From VFKI01 sp033762075 (lineage in GTDB: Bacteria > Pseudomonadota > Gammaproteobacteria > DSM-16500): a DNA stretch of 34,654 bases. The stretch lies in contig JANRLY010000046.1 of assembly GCA_033762075.1 (NCBI GenBank), positions 1-34,654 on the forward strand, in the 5' to 3' direction. The notes below the pieces were generated by a model, which saw only the letters and a program-made list of their open reading frames with translations, made no database searches and was not told the DNA's origin. This document shows positions 15,409-23,686 of this stretch, one piece after another. The stretch's first letter is position 1, and each line of letters begins with the position of its first letter. Made by a program: the position numbers and the translations under genes.

Positions 15409-17307
15409 TTATGAAACAATTTTCTTTAATAGAAAAAACCACTCGTCAATGGATGAGTATTTTGCATAGGGCGCTAAATCAATATGATTGGGCACAAAGA
15501 CTAAACGGACATCAGATGTAGCCTTTACAGTATGAATTCCGTGACGCAAATGAATCGTCGCATTGGGACGCAAAATAGCATGATCGATTGCAACATCACG
15601 GACACTTTCGATTTGATACTCTCCATCAAACTTGAGCCTAAACACCGTTTGTTTTCTTTCAATTGTAGGCGCATATAAATAAATGCTACCCCAATAATGT
15701 TTAAAATGAGCTGCAAGATACTTTTTAATAGTATCCGGCAAATAATAAATGCGAAAATTATTCACATATAATTTAATGGGTGCTTTTTGTAAGTCTTGCA
15801 AAACTTGTTGCGCAGTTCTAGGCACCATATAAAGTGAATCGAGCAACATGGGCGCCAACATGGGAGAAGGTTTATAAAGATATTCGATGGCTGGTGCTAT
15901 CAAATTTTTCAATCCTAACACAGCTTGATTTTTGTTATAAAGAAATGGCGTGCCCGCAATATAACTATCGTCCTTTTGCAATAACGACTCACCTAATCGA
16001 ATCATGCTTTGCTGGTAAGCACCATCAAAAGAATATGGGTTAATGTAGATCAATCTTATCAAAGGACAAATCAATCCGACATATAAGATGACGCCCACCA
16101 ATAATTTTCCATAAATTGCTTGAGGTCCTTTTCTTAAAAAATAAGCAAACAACACAGGCACAAAAATAATAAAGTAATAACTTAAAAGTAAATCAAAATA
16201 AACACACAAACCAGTCAAAACAATTGTATAAAAAAAGCAAAAATACAAAATTTTTTTACTTCCGAAGAATCCGTCATTGCGAGTCTGGGTACCGTTTGGA
16301 TGTGGCAACCCAGCTAAAATCCAAGTGATAAAATCAGAATAAACAAAAAATAAACCCGGAAACAAGAAAACAATATTATAAGGAAAGGGTTGCTGATACG
16401 TTACAACACATAACATAAGTGCTGCGGCATAGAGTGCAATTAAAATTCTATTTTTTTGCGGCGCAGCGAATACACTTATCCAGGTCAATGGCCATAATAA
16501 AATGAATAAAGGCCCCCCGTTCAGCATAGCTTGCCAACATTCATGATGGATTGATGCGTAATAAATAATTTTTGATTGCAGATAAGCTTCGTAAAATACG
16601 CTATGCAAAACAATCGATACACTAGATAAAGATGCCCAGAATAAAACATAAATCACAATCGGTATAAATGCTGCAAGATTAAAGAAAATGATTTTACGAA
16701 AAGAAACGAAGTCTCTTGTCAACATTATCCAATACATGCCTAATGCAAAATCTGTCGCCGCCCAAAACCATAGTGCCTTTTGTGAAACTAAAAAAGATAA
16801 TCCAATTGTAAAACCTGCCAACGTGAATCGTTCTGATAAAATAAAGAAAAAAGAAAAAAGCCCAACCCAGCAAGTCAACATATCCACCCTAAGTTCAACA
16901 GAGTAAATGAGAAATAATTGACTCGCCATGACGAACGCACAAGTCAAAAAAATAGCCTGCATCGAAAAAAAACGACGCCCCCAACTTGCCGCTAAGATAA
17001 AAAATAAAGCATTCATCACCGCAATCTGATCTTTGATATAAAAGAATATCTTCACTGGGTCGTGCGAAAGAAGTGTAAGAGGCGACAGCAGGTAATACCC
17101 TAAAATTGTTTTATACGGTGGAAAATCTCGGTACGGAACATGTTGCACAAATTGATGAATATGATGTGCAAAAAAAAATTCGTCGACCGCAATGATGGTA
17201 TAAGGAATTTGGAAAAATTGAAAAATCAGGTATGCAGCAATCAATACGCCAAACAGAAAAGCAGGCTGATCTAAAGATTTAAACAAAATAATTCCCTTCT
17301 CAAACAC
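15409..17307 (-). CDS. ArnT/PMT-like (GT39-type) membrane glycosyltransferase
   Basis: 632 residues with about 11-13 hydrophobic segments in the first 420 and a soluble C-terminal domain. The first periplasmic loop carries the acidic pair D42-E43 (AVDEFFFAHH) followed by VPYRDFPPYKTILGYYLLSP, the pattern of lipid-linked-sugar transferases of the PMT/ArnT type. The donor is probably a polyprenyl-phosphate sugar and the acceptor unknown. The start is uncertain: the GTG at 17307 has a weak ribosome site, and a TTG at 17286 has a better-placed GAAGGG. Residues 333-349 (GLPHPNGTQTRNDGFFG) do not look native and coincide with a dispersed DNA repeat. It diverges from the FAD oxidoreductase gene by only 44 bases. 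Confidence 0.75.
   Translation of the reverse strand: MFEKGIILFKSLDQPAFLFGVLIAAYLIFQFFQIPYTIIAVDEFFFAHHIHQFVQHVPYRDFPPYKTILGYYLLSPLTLLSHDPVKIFFYIKDQIAVMNALFFILAASWGRRFFSMQAIFLTCAFVMASQLFLIYSVELRVDMLTCWVGLFSFFFILSERFTLAGFTIGLSFLVSQKALWFWAATDFALGMYWIMLTRDFVSFRKIIFFNLAAFIPIVIYVLFWASLSSVSIVLHSVFYEAYLQSKIIYYASIHHECWQAMLNGGPLFILLWPLTWISVFAAPQKNRILIALYAAALMLCVVTYQQPFPYNIVFLFPGLFFVYSDFITWILAGLPHPNGTQTRNDGFFGSKKILYFCFFYTIVLTGLCVYFDLLLSYYFIIFVPVLFAYFLRKGPQAIYGKLLVGVILYVGLICPLIRLIYINPYSFDGAYQQSMIRLGESLLQKDDSYIAGTPFLYNKNQAVLGLKNLIAPAIEYLYKPSPMLAPMLLDSLYMVPRTAQQVLQDLQKAPIKLYVNNFRIYYLPDTIKKYLAAHFKHYWGSIYLYAPTIERKQTVFRLKFDGEYQIESVRDVAIDHAILRPNATIHLRHGIHTVKATSDVRLVFVPNHIDLAPYAKYSSIDEWFFLLKKIVS
16265..16314 (-). 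repeat. Dispersed palindromic-type repeat inserted in frame in the glycosyltransferase gene
   Basis: On the minus strand the segment contains GCTGGGTTGCCACATCC and, further on, CAGACTCGCAATGACGG. This is the layout of the abundant GGATTGC...CTCGCAATGACG repeats, of which a fuller copy lies at 19828-19927. It adds about 17 codons without breaking the frame, in a loop between two membrane segments. Confidence 0.65.
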
Positions 17308-17351
17308 AAACCGTTATTATCTTCTGCTCAATATACATGGATTTATAAGCT

Positions 17352-18857
17352 ATGCAACCGCACATCGTCGTGATTGGAGCTGGCCCCGCAGGCTTAACGT
17401 CTGCCTATTTACTAGCCAAAGAAAAGATTGCTGTCACAGTACTCGAATCCGATCCTGAGAACGTCGGCGGCATTGCGCGGACTGTCACCTACAAAGGATA
17501 CTGCTTTGATATTGGTGGCCACCGCTTTTTTTCGAAATCAAAAGAAGTCGAAGACTTGTGGAGCGAGATCCTGCCTGACGACATGCTAACCAGGCCACGC
17601 TCATCGCGTATTTTTTATAAGAGCAAATTTTTTTCTTACCCGTTGCGCGCTATTGAAGTCTTATACAAGCTGGGAATCAAAGAATCTGCCTTATGTTTTC
17701 TTTCTTATTTAAAAGCTAAATTATTTCCCATCCGCCATCCTGCTACTTTTGCTGATTGGGTAACTAATCATTTTGGTCAACGCTTATTCGAAATTTTTTT
17801 TAAAACATACACTGAAAAAGTTTGGGGCATGGATTGCAATGCAATTTCAGCTGATTGGGCAGCACAACGCATCAAAGGATTATCGTTGTGGTCAGCCATG
17901 ATCAATGCGATTTTGCCAAAACATCGTTCAAACAAAAAATCCATTATCAAAACATTGATTGATTCTTTTCGTTATCCACGCAAAGGTCCTGGCATGCTAT
18001 GGGAAGCGTGCGCTGAAAAAATCAAGCATCGCGGCGGAAAAGTATTATTAGGCTGCGAAGTCACAAAGTGTCACTACAATGAAATGAAGCATCTCTGGGA
18101 AATTCAATATCGGAATGCGCAAGGCAATATGCAAACAATCGCGGCGACACATATTATTTCTTCTGCGCCTCTACAATCTCTCGCCGAACATTATTTACCA
18201 GAAATTTCTCCACACGTGTCGCATGCAGCAAAACAATTAAAATACCGCGATTTTCTGATCGTGACTTTGATATTAAAAGATAAAAATCAATTTCATGATA
18301 ATTGGATTTACATTCATGACCCCAGCGTAGATGTTGCACGCATTCAAAATTTTAAATCATGGTCACCTGATATGGTACCTGATCCGTCAATGTGTTGTTA
18401 TGGCATGGAATATTTTTGCTTCGAAGGCGATGGCTTGTGGGAAATGGATGATCAAGCTTTAATTCAAAAAGCTACACGCGAAATTGTTCGCATTGGATTA
18501 GCAAAAACGTCAGACATTCTGGATGGCTGTGTAGTGAGACAACCCAAAGCGTATCCTGTTTATGATGAACATTATAAAAATAATGTCGCCATCGTTCGAC
18601 ATGCCCTCGAAGAAATGTACCCTTCTCTTTTTGTGGTCGGTCGCAATGGCATGCACAAATATAATAATCAAGATCATGCGATGATGACGGCGATGTTAAC
18701 CGTGCAAAATATTTTAAGAGGCGAACGTCAATTCGATGTGTGGTGCGTCAATCAAGATGCCGAATATATCGAATCAGGTCTTGCCGGAGCATCTTCACTG
18801 GAAAGCGGGTTAAGACAGGTGCCTCAAAGAGTCGAGCCAGCGGAAGAATTATCCTAA
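17352..18857 (+). CDS. FAD/NAD(P)-binding oxidoreductase (UDP-galactopyranose mutase / amine oxidase-like)
   Basis: 501 residues. The N-terminal Rossmann motif is GAGPAG (9-14) with the acid of the FAD ribose at the end of strand 2 (VLESD), then VGGIARTVTYKGYCFDIGGHRFF. This last motif is the R-x-G-x-x-F-D-x-G-x-H pattern of the UDP-galactopyranose mutase/protoporphyrinogen-oxidase superfamily. Near the C-terminus, SLFVVGRNGMHKYNNQDHAM is also typical of this uncharacterised cluster. The family often sits beside glycosyltransferases, as here, where the divergent neighbour is ArnT/PMT-like. That suggests a role in modifying a polysaccharide sugar, but this is inference; it may instead act on another carbon ring. 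Confidence 0.8.
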   Translation: MQPHIVVIGAGPAGLTSAYLLAKEKIAVTVLESDPENVGGIARTVTYKGYCFDIGGHRFFSKSKEVEDLWSEILPDDMLTRPRSSRIFYKSKFFSYPLRAIEVLYKLGIKESALCFLSYLKAKLFPIRHPATFADWVTNHFGQRLFEIFFKTYTEKVWGMDCNAISADWAAQRIKGLSLWSAMINAILPKHRSNKKSIIKTLIDSFRYPRKGPGMLWEACAEKIKHRGGKVLLGCEVTKCHYNEMKHLWEIQYRNAQGNMQTIAATHIISSAPLQSLAEHYLPEISPHVSHAAKQLKYRDFLIVTLILKDKNQFHDNWIYIHDPSVDVARIQNFKSWSPDMVPDPSMCCYGMEYFCFEGDGLWEMDDQALIQKATREIVRIGLAKTSDILDGCVVRQPKAYPVYDEHYKNNVAIVRHALEEMYPSLFVVGRNGMHKYNNQDHAMMTAMLTVQNILRGERQFDVWCVNQDAEYIESGLAGASSLESGLRQVPQRVEPAEELS

Positions 18858-18946
18858 GGTTTCTCAGTGCGAGAAATTATTATTTATCATTAATAATCAA
18901 TAAGTTATATATAAAAATCTAATTAAAGAAATCTTAATCTATGCAA

Positions 18947-18955
18947 TGTTATAAT
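18947..18955 (+). promoter_or_regulatory. Extended -10 promoter of the unknown protein gene
   Basis: TGTTATAAT gives an extended -10 (TG, one base, TATAAT at 18950-18955) 35 bases before the ATG at 18991. An extended -10 can compensate for the lack of a visible -35 hexamer here. Confidence 0.55.
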
Positions 18956-18990
18956 GATTCATACTCCCTTTTGATGAATGAGGCCCTCAC

Positions 18991-19746
18991 ATGAAACACG
19001 ACCAATTAAAAAACGCGCTTAGTAAGCTCATAGATAAAATGAAAGAAGCGGGCTTACTCGACGAACATGCCGACAAAAATGAAATACTCGAAAAAGTTCT
19101 CGATTCCGTCGAAAATGCTGCGAATGAACACGGCATTGAAATCACCGAAGATTTTTTCAGAGATGAAAAAAATCTCCATGCCCTTATGACGCTCACAGTC
19201 AATGCAGCCTTAGAAAAACAATTTGAAAATCATCCCACCTTAAAAGATAAATTTAACACAGAAGCACTCGCTTTATTTTTATTAGATGACAAACAATCTA
19301 ATGAACTCAAACAAAAAGTCACAAACAACATCAAACAAACACTTGCTTTAGCTTCACTTGTCCATCAAAAAATGCAGCCTGAATCAAAACTTGAACTCAA
19401 TGAAGCAAAAGATGAAAATCTTTTAACATTAAAACCAGGCGGTGCCGAAAAAGTTCAAGAGTCAAGTGCTGATCTATTATACGAACAAATGTACGGTCAA
19501 GATCGCTTTGGCAACGTACATGCTGTGACTCAACAAATTACTAATGGAGCAGGTATTGTTGATACCATTCCAGATTTTGGGTCGGGACCTGGCGGCCTAC
19601 TCGAAGAAATTGAAAGAAATCTTAGAAAGCTCGAGAAAAAAACAGATGGCACTTTGAGCGACATCTTAGATAATGTCGATGAATTAGTACATACACCCAA
19701 ATCTCCTTTCGATAATAAACGCGGTCCCAATCCTATTTCCACTTAA
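18991..19746 (+). CDS. Unknown soluble protein, largely helical
   Basis: 251 residues with no domain I recognise. ATG at 18991 is preceded by GAGG about 6 bases upstream. The protein is rich in K, E, D, L and N and appears mostly alpha-helical, without a signal peptide or membrane segment. The N-terminal 130 residues (LKNALSKLIDKMKEAGLL, DKNEILEKVLDSVENAA, then HPTLKDKFNTEALALFLLDD) look like a helical bundle. The C-terminal 100 contain a glycine/proline-rich break (IPDFGSGPGGLLEEI) and then coiled-coil-like sequence. It has its own promoter and terminator. It could be a secreted effector or a cytoplasmic structural protein; I cannot decide. Confidence 0.7.
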   Translation: MKHDQLKNALSKLIDKMKEAGLLDEHADKNEILEKVLDSVENAANEHGIEITEDFFRDEKNLHALMTLTVNAALEKQFENHPTLKDKFNTEALALFLLDDKQSNELKQKVTNNIKQTLALASLVHQKMQPESKLELNEAKDENLLTLKPGGAEKVQESSADLLYEQMYGQDRFGNVHAVTQQITNGAGIVDTIPDFGSGPGGLLEEIERNLRKLEKKTDGTLSDILDNVDELVHTPKSPFDNKRGPNPIST

Positions 19747-19752
19747 TATTTT

Positions 19753-19784
19753 TCGGCGTGACAACTGTTGCGCCGAGTCTTTCT
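19753..19784 (+). terminator. Intrinsic terminator after the unknown helical protein gene
   Basis: TCGGCG and CGCCGA form a 6-base stem around a 12-base loop that itself contains CAAC and GTTG. It is followed by GTCTTTCTC. It begins 7 bases after the stop codon. Confidence 0.6.
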
Positions 19785-19827
19785 CTCCTCTATGATCACC
19801 GCTCATTGTAAATTGCAAACATCCATA

Positions 19828-19927
19828 CGTCATCGCGAGGCTGCGAAGCGTTTAGCCGTGGCGATCCACCATTATGACAAAAACTGGATTGCTTCGTCGA
19901 AGCGGCTCCGCCCTCCTCGCAATGACG
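19828..19927. repeat. 100-bp inverted-repeat element ending in CGTCATCGCGAGG / CCTCGCAATGACG
   Basis: The ends are 13-base inverted repeats with one mismatch. The interior holds GGATTGCTTCGTCGAAGCGG and other GAAGCG-type elements. This is the well-known class of CGTCATTGCGAG repeats common in several intracellular bacteria. It lies between the terminator of the gene at 18991 and the start of the GDSL hydrolase gene, 22 bases before its ATG, so it occupies that gene's likely promoter region. A related segment lies inside the glycosyltransferase gene at 16265-16314. Confidence 0.8.
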
Positions 19928-19949
19928 AAAATCACGAACTGAGGCTAGC

Positions 19950-21059
19950 ATGTTATTTAAATCATTTTTTTGCATTGTACTTTTTATATTTTCAACTTCT
20001 GCGTTTGCCGTAACTCCGCAAACAAAAATTATTATTTTTGGCGACAGTCTTTCTGATGCTGGCATGAATACATCAGCAACTGATAGCGGCAATAATACTT
20101 GGGCAAAAGACCAAGGTCGTACCGGTTCGCCCTTGACAAATATTGATTCCAACACGAAAACACGCGCTCTGTGGGTTAATTATTTTATTACAAAAAAATT
20201 TCCTGAGCTAAAAATTTGGCCGATACGTATCGCACGACTCAAACAATTAGATATACGTAACACTAGCATCAACTATGCTTATGCTTCAGCTGAAACCGGC
20301 GACAACTATCTAGATGATTTTGTCCGCATTCCCTTCCCGCCGTATGTGAATCAAACTTGTAGCATCCCTGGTGATCCAACTCCTCAGTTACACTGTGTGC
20401 CAGGCATTTTAAAACAAATTGATTTATATCTGAGTGAAGTTCATCATCCCGATGATCAAACAATTTTCTTTATTTGGGCAGGCGGCAATGATATTTTTAA
20501 CAACATCGCAAAATTAGCAAGTTTGTTACAGCACAAACAATTCTCTGAACTCAACAAACACTTAGCAGAGACAATCAACACATCAACTTCTCAACCGTGT
20601 GCGCCCACCCTTTTTCCCCCGCTTTCTCATCCAATTTTAAATTTAATGAATGCACGCGATCGATTGATTGCTGCAGGTGTAAAACCTTCTCAGATTTATT
20701 TTCTCGATTTACCAGACTTATCAAAAACACCTGCGGCGATTAAATTAGCGAATGGTTCAACAACGATTTTAAAAGTAGTTCAAGCTATTACAATTGGATT
20801 TAACACCACTTTGAAATTGGCACTTATGCACATGCCTTTCAGTAAAAATAACCTTCCTGACTCACATGTGATTTCAATTTACAATTTATTAGACGATATC
20901 ATTGCGCATCCCGCACAATATCATTTTACTGAAACATCAAAAAGCTGCGTCGACGAGCACGCAACACCTTACTGCAAAAATTATGTATTCTTCAACGACA
21001 AACATCCGACAACACAGGCTGGTAAGTGGATTGCGATGACAGTGGCCAAGAATATGTAA
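19950..21059 (+). CDS. Secreted GDSL/SGNH lipase or phospholipase
   Basis: 369 residues. A signal peptide (MLFKSFFCIVLFIFSTSAFA, cut after A20) directs the protein to the periplasm or outside. The SGNH blocks are complete: GDSL with the nucleophile S33 (FGDSLSDAG), GGND with N180, and the DxxH-type pair D350 and H352 (NDKHPTT). The family includes Legionella PlaA/PlaC/PlaD-type phospholipases, acyltransferases and thermolabile hemolysins, and the length fits. Four cysteines in the middle (TCSIPG, LHCVPG) and near the end (SCVDEH, YCKNY) may form disulfides. ATG at 19950 has GAGG 6 bases upstream. It is monocistronic and sits right after the 100-bp palindromic element. Confidence 0.9.
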   Translation: MLFKSFFCIVLFIFSTSAFAVTPQTKIIIFGDSLSDAGMNTSATDSGNNTWAKDQGRTGSPLTNIDSNTKTRALWVNYFITKKFPELKIWPIRIARLKQLDIRNTSINYAYASAETGDNYLDDFVRIPFPPYVNQTCSIPGDPTPQLHCVPGILKQIDLYLSEVHHPDDQTIFFIWAGGNDIFNNIAKLASLLQHKQFSELNKHLAETINTSTSQPCAPTLFPPLSHPILNLMNARDRLIAAGVKPSQIYFLDLPDLSKTPAAIKLANGSTTILKVVQAITIGFNTTLKLALMHMPFSKNNLPDSHVISIYNLLDDIIAHPAQYHFTETSKSCVDEHATPYCKNYVFFNDKHPTTQAGKWIAMTVAKNM

Positions 21060-21060
21060 A

Positions 21061-21319
21061 ATAAAATCCCCCTCAATCCCCCTTTTCCAACGGGGGAAGT
21101 GATTTAAAATGCTTGCCCTTTGAAAAGAGGTAAGTACCAAAATGCTTCCCCTTTTGAAAAGAGGCAAGCACCAAAATGCTTCCCCTTTTGAAAAGAGGTA
21201 AGTACCAAAATGCTTCCCCCTTTGAAAAGAGGCAAGCACCAACCTGCTTCCCCTTTTGAAAAGAGGTAAGTACCAAAATGCGTCCCCCTTTGGAAAAGGG
21301 GGATTGAGGGGGATTTTAT
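21061..21319. repeat. 34-bp tandem repeat array with two alternating variants, flanked by a 30-bp perfect inverted repeat
   Basis: Five units of 33-34 bp begin at 21106, 21139, 21173, 21207 and 21241, each of the type AAAATGCTTCCCCTTTTGAA followed by AAGAGG. Units 1, 3 and 5 end GGTAAGTACC while units 2 and 4 end GGCAAGCACC, so the true period is 67-68 bp. The array is enclosed by perfect 30-base inverted repeats (21061-21090 and 21290-21319), each containing CCCCCTCAATCCCCC or its complement. It fills the gap between the stop codons of the hydrolase and ABC transporter genes, which converge on it. Confidence 0.9.
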
Positions 21320-21325
21320 AAAAAA

Positions 21326-23134
21326 CTACGACTCATCTTCACTTGTTTCTTCTTCCTCTTCTTCATCACCATCACCACCAGGCAAAAAGCCGTCGGTTTG
21401 CATATTCCAAAGTGTTGCGAAATATCCACCGAGCTCGAGAAGTTGTTCGTGTGTACCTTCTTCGATAACTTTTCCTTTGTGAAAAACAAGAATGCGATCC
21501 ATATCTGCTAACGTTGAGAGACGATGCGCAACAACAATCGCGGTGCGCCCTTGCATCAAGTGATGCAAGCTGTCTTGAATGAGTCTTTCTGTGACAGAAT
21601 CTAGCGCAGAAGTTGCTTCATCTAACATGAGAATCGGTGCATTTTTTAAAACAGCACGCGCAATTGCAATGCGTTGTCGTTGACCGCCGGATAATTTTAA
21701 TCCGCGCTCACCCACTAACGATTGATATTTTCCATCGAGTTTTTCGACAAACTCATGGCAATGCGCCATCGTTGACGCTTCGATGACTTCTTCATCCGTT
21801 GCATTCAAACGGCCATAGCGAATATTTTCGAGTAAACTCCGATTAAATAAACTCGGATCTTGCGGAATCATTGCGATCTGCGCGCGCAAAGAATCTTGTG
21901 TCACATCTGCGATGTCTTGGCCATCAATTAAAATACGACCTGCTTGTAAATCATAAAAACGTAAAATTAAATTGACAAAGGTTGTTTTGCCTGAGCCCGA
22001 ATAACCCACCAATCCTACTTTTTCGCCCGGTGAAATAACGATATTTAAATCTTGAAAAATGGGACGATTCTTTTGATAACCAAATGTTACATTGTCAAAA
22101 CGAATTTCGCCGCGACCAATTCTAATCGGGTAAGCATTTTTCTTATCTGTTAAATCATGGGATTTTCGCACTAAGGCTAACGCATCACCTGTCACACCCA
22201 CTTCGCGCACAAAAGTTGTCAATTGAAAAGTGACATACCACATCCAGCCTAACAACCAAAACGCTTGCATTTCAATCTGCGTAAAATCACCCAGCGACAC
22301 CCAACCGTGCGCCCACCCATATAACAAAGCGTACAGCAAGCCAAAAATAAGAAAGAGCCCATTTAAGCCAAGCCCAATACGCATCATTTCAGCAAGCCAT
22401 AAAGATTTTTTTGCTTTGCGAATTTCATCTTTTTGATAAAACTTCAAGTAGTCTGCTTCATAATCACCGCGTGCAAATAAACGCATATTTAAAATGTTAG
22501 TAAAGACATCAACCATTTTACCGCTCAAAGTGGATTGGGATTCTGAATGCACCTCGGCAAGTTCACTCCCATAACGTAGAAACACTAAATTGATCACCAT
22601 GTGCAACGCTAACCAGATCGTCAAAATGAGTGCAAAAATCGGCTGCGTATACCACATCATGATAAAAACAATCACCGCGCCCGTGAATGCTGTTGTAAAC
22701 TGTAGACATACAATTTCCATAATCGATTGACAACTTTTAGGTAAATCTGCCAATCGTTTTGCAATGCTGCCTGAAAATTGACTGGAAAAAAATGCATGCG
22801 AATGAGATTTTACGTAATCAAAAACGGCTTCCCGGATATTCGCGCGAAAACGCGGAAAAGTATAAATTTGCAAAATGCCTTGTACACGCATAGCAATTTC
22901 TGCAAGCACCCAAAAAAAGACTAACAATAAAACGGGCGTTGCTACTGCTGCATAAATTCCCGCAGGATCGCCTTTCCAAAATTGCACAACATTAATAATA
23001 CGTTTTAAAAAATAAGGGAAGATAGCATCGCAAATGGCCCACAGCACAAATGCTAAAATGAGAATTAGAAAGCGCAAGCTTTGACGGCGAACGAAGTATA
23101 AAATAAAACCAAACGTTGTTGCAGGCATTTTCAT
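21326..23134 (-). CDS. ABC exporter, fused membrane and ATPase domains (MsbA/ABCB-type)
   Basis: 602 residues from the ATG at 23134, with AGG 8 bases upstream. The first 330 or so residues hold six hydrophobic segments of a type-1 exporter membrane domain. The ATPase domain has Walker A GYSGSGKTT (377-385), the Q-loop glutamine Q425, signature LSGGQ (481-485), Walker B ILMLDE (501-506) and the H-loop histidine H537. The C-terminus is a strongly acidic tail (GGDGDEEEEEETSEDES). Such half-transporters dimerise to export lipids, peptides or drugs; the substrate is not clear, and the low similarity to MsbA proper argues against calling it msbA. Its stop codon adjoins the tandem repeat array. Confidence 0.9.
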   Translation of the reverse strand: MKMPATTFGFILYFVRRQSLRFLILILAFVLWAICDAIFPYFLKRIINVVQFWKGDPAGIYAAVATPVLLLVFFWVLAEIAMRVQGILQIYTFPRFRANIREAVFDYVKSHSHAFFSSQFSGSIAKRLADLPKSCQSIMEIVCLQFTTAFTGAVIVFIMMWYTQPIFALILTIWLALHMVINLVFLRYGSELAEVHSESQSTLSGKMVDVFTNILNMRLFARGDYEADYLKFYQKDEIRKAKKSLWLAEMMRIGLGLNGLFLIFGLLYALLYGWAHGWVSLGDFTQIEMQAFWLLGWMWYVTFQLTTFVREVGVTGDALALVRKSHDLTDKKNAYPIRIGRGEIRFDNVTFGYQKNRPIFQDLNIVISPGEKVGLVGYSGSGKTTFVNLILRFYDLQAGRILIDGQDIADVTQDSLRAQIAMIPQDPSLFNRSLLENIRYGRLNATDEEVIEASTMAHCHEFVEKLDGKYQSLVGERGLKLSGGQRQRIAIARAVLKNAPILMLDEATSALDSVTERLIQDSLHHLMQGRTAIVVAHRLSTLADMDRILVFHKGKVIEEGTHEQLLELGGYFATLWNMQTDGFLPGGDGDEEEEEETSEDES

Positions 23135-23177
23135 ATAAGACAACCTAAATAAATTTAAATCCCTCTACCTTTAAACG

Positions 23178-23210
23178 CCGTCGACCCGCGCTTCATGCGC
23201 GGGACGACGG
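23178..23210. repeat. Short palindromic repeat with GC-rich arms
   Basis: Two 14-base arms, CCGTCGACCCGCGC and GCGCGGGACGACGG, around the loop TTCAT, differ at one position. The sequence is of the dispersed CCGTC-CCCGCGC type. It lies between the ABC exporter start and the erpA stop codon and could also act as a terminator for erpA, though no T run follows on the minus strand. Confidence 0.7.
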
Positions 23211-23270
23211 TAGGAGAGATATGCAACAATACTCTTTGAAAAAAGAATGTTTAATTATACCCGAATCATC

Positions 23271-23660
23271 TCACGTCGAAAACGACGATCCACAACCACA
23301 GGTTGTTTTTGCATTGGGATTACGAATGATAAACTGTGCACCTTCGATATCTTCACGATAATCAATTTCAGCGCCAGCTAAATATTGAAAACTGATGGGA
23401 TCAATTAATAACGAAACTGTTTGATTGCCGCCGCCTTCTGCATCATCGTTTTCTTGTTGTTGATCGATGAGTTGCGACTTCCGAACAACAACAGTGTCTT
23501 CTTCTTGAACATCCTCTTCAAAAGCAAACCCGTATTGAAACCCTGAACAACCACCACCCGTCACATACACGCGCAATTTTAAATTGAAATTATTTTCTTC
23601 TTGCATCAAGGTATAGACTTTATCAACAGCAGATTGTGTAAAGATAACAGGATCATTCAT
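23271..23660 (-). CDS. erpA: A-type iron-sulfur carrier ErpA with an extra loop
   Basis: 129 residues, about 15 more than E. coli ErpA (114). It carries Fe-S clusters to apo-targets such as IspG and IspH. The three ligands are C38 (GGGCSGFQYGF) and C121/C123 (TTCGCGSSF), with the family segment FQYLAGAEIDY between them. Residues 59-80 (containing RKSQLIDQQQENDDAEGGGN) lie where relatives have a short turn between EKQGV and VVDP, and look like an inserted, flexible acidic loop. The gene diverges from hemJ with only 26 bases between the starts, and the stretch from it to the ABC exporter holds only the short palindrome. Confidence 0.93.
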   Translation of the reverse strand: MNDPVIFTQSAVDKVYTLMQEENNFNLKLRVYVTGGGCSGFQYGFAFEEDVQEEDTVVVRKSQLIDQQQENDDAEGGGNQTVSLLIDPISFQYLAGAEIDYREDIEGAQFIIRNPNAKTTCGCGSSFST

Positions 23661-23686
23661 AAATATACCTCGGGAGTAACAAAAAC

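Noticed and set aside
18859..18876. Weak hairpin after the FAD oxidoreductase gene (TTTCTC/GAGAAA)
   Set aside because: A 6-base A/T-rich stem is too weak to call a terminator, though T-rich sequence follows.
19796..20155. Minus-strand 119-codon open frame
   Set aside because: It overlaps the palindromic element and the GDSL hydrolase gene, and has no family likeness.
21106..21274. The 34-bp array considered as a CRISPR
   Set aside because: Units follow each other directly with no unique spacers, and no cas genes lie nearby.
20937..21276. Open frames on the minus strand through the tandem array
   Set aside because: They owe their openness to the repeat; the peptides (FQRGKHFGTYLFSKG-like) are repeats of the DNA unit and there is no ribosome site.
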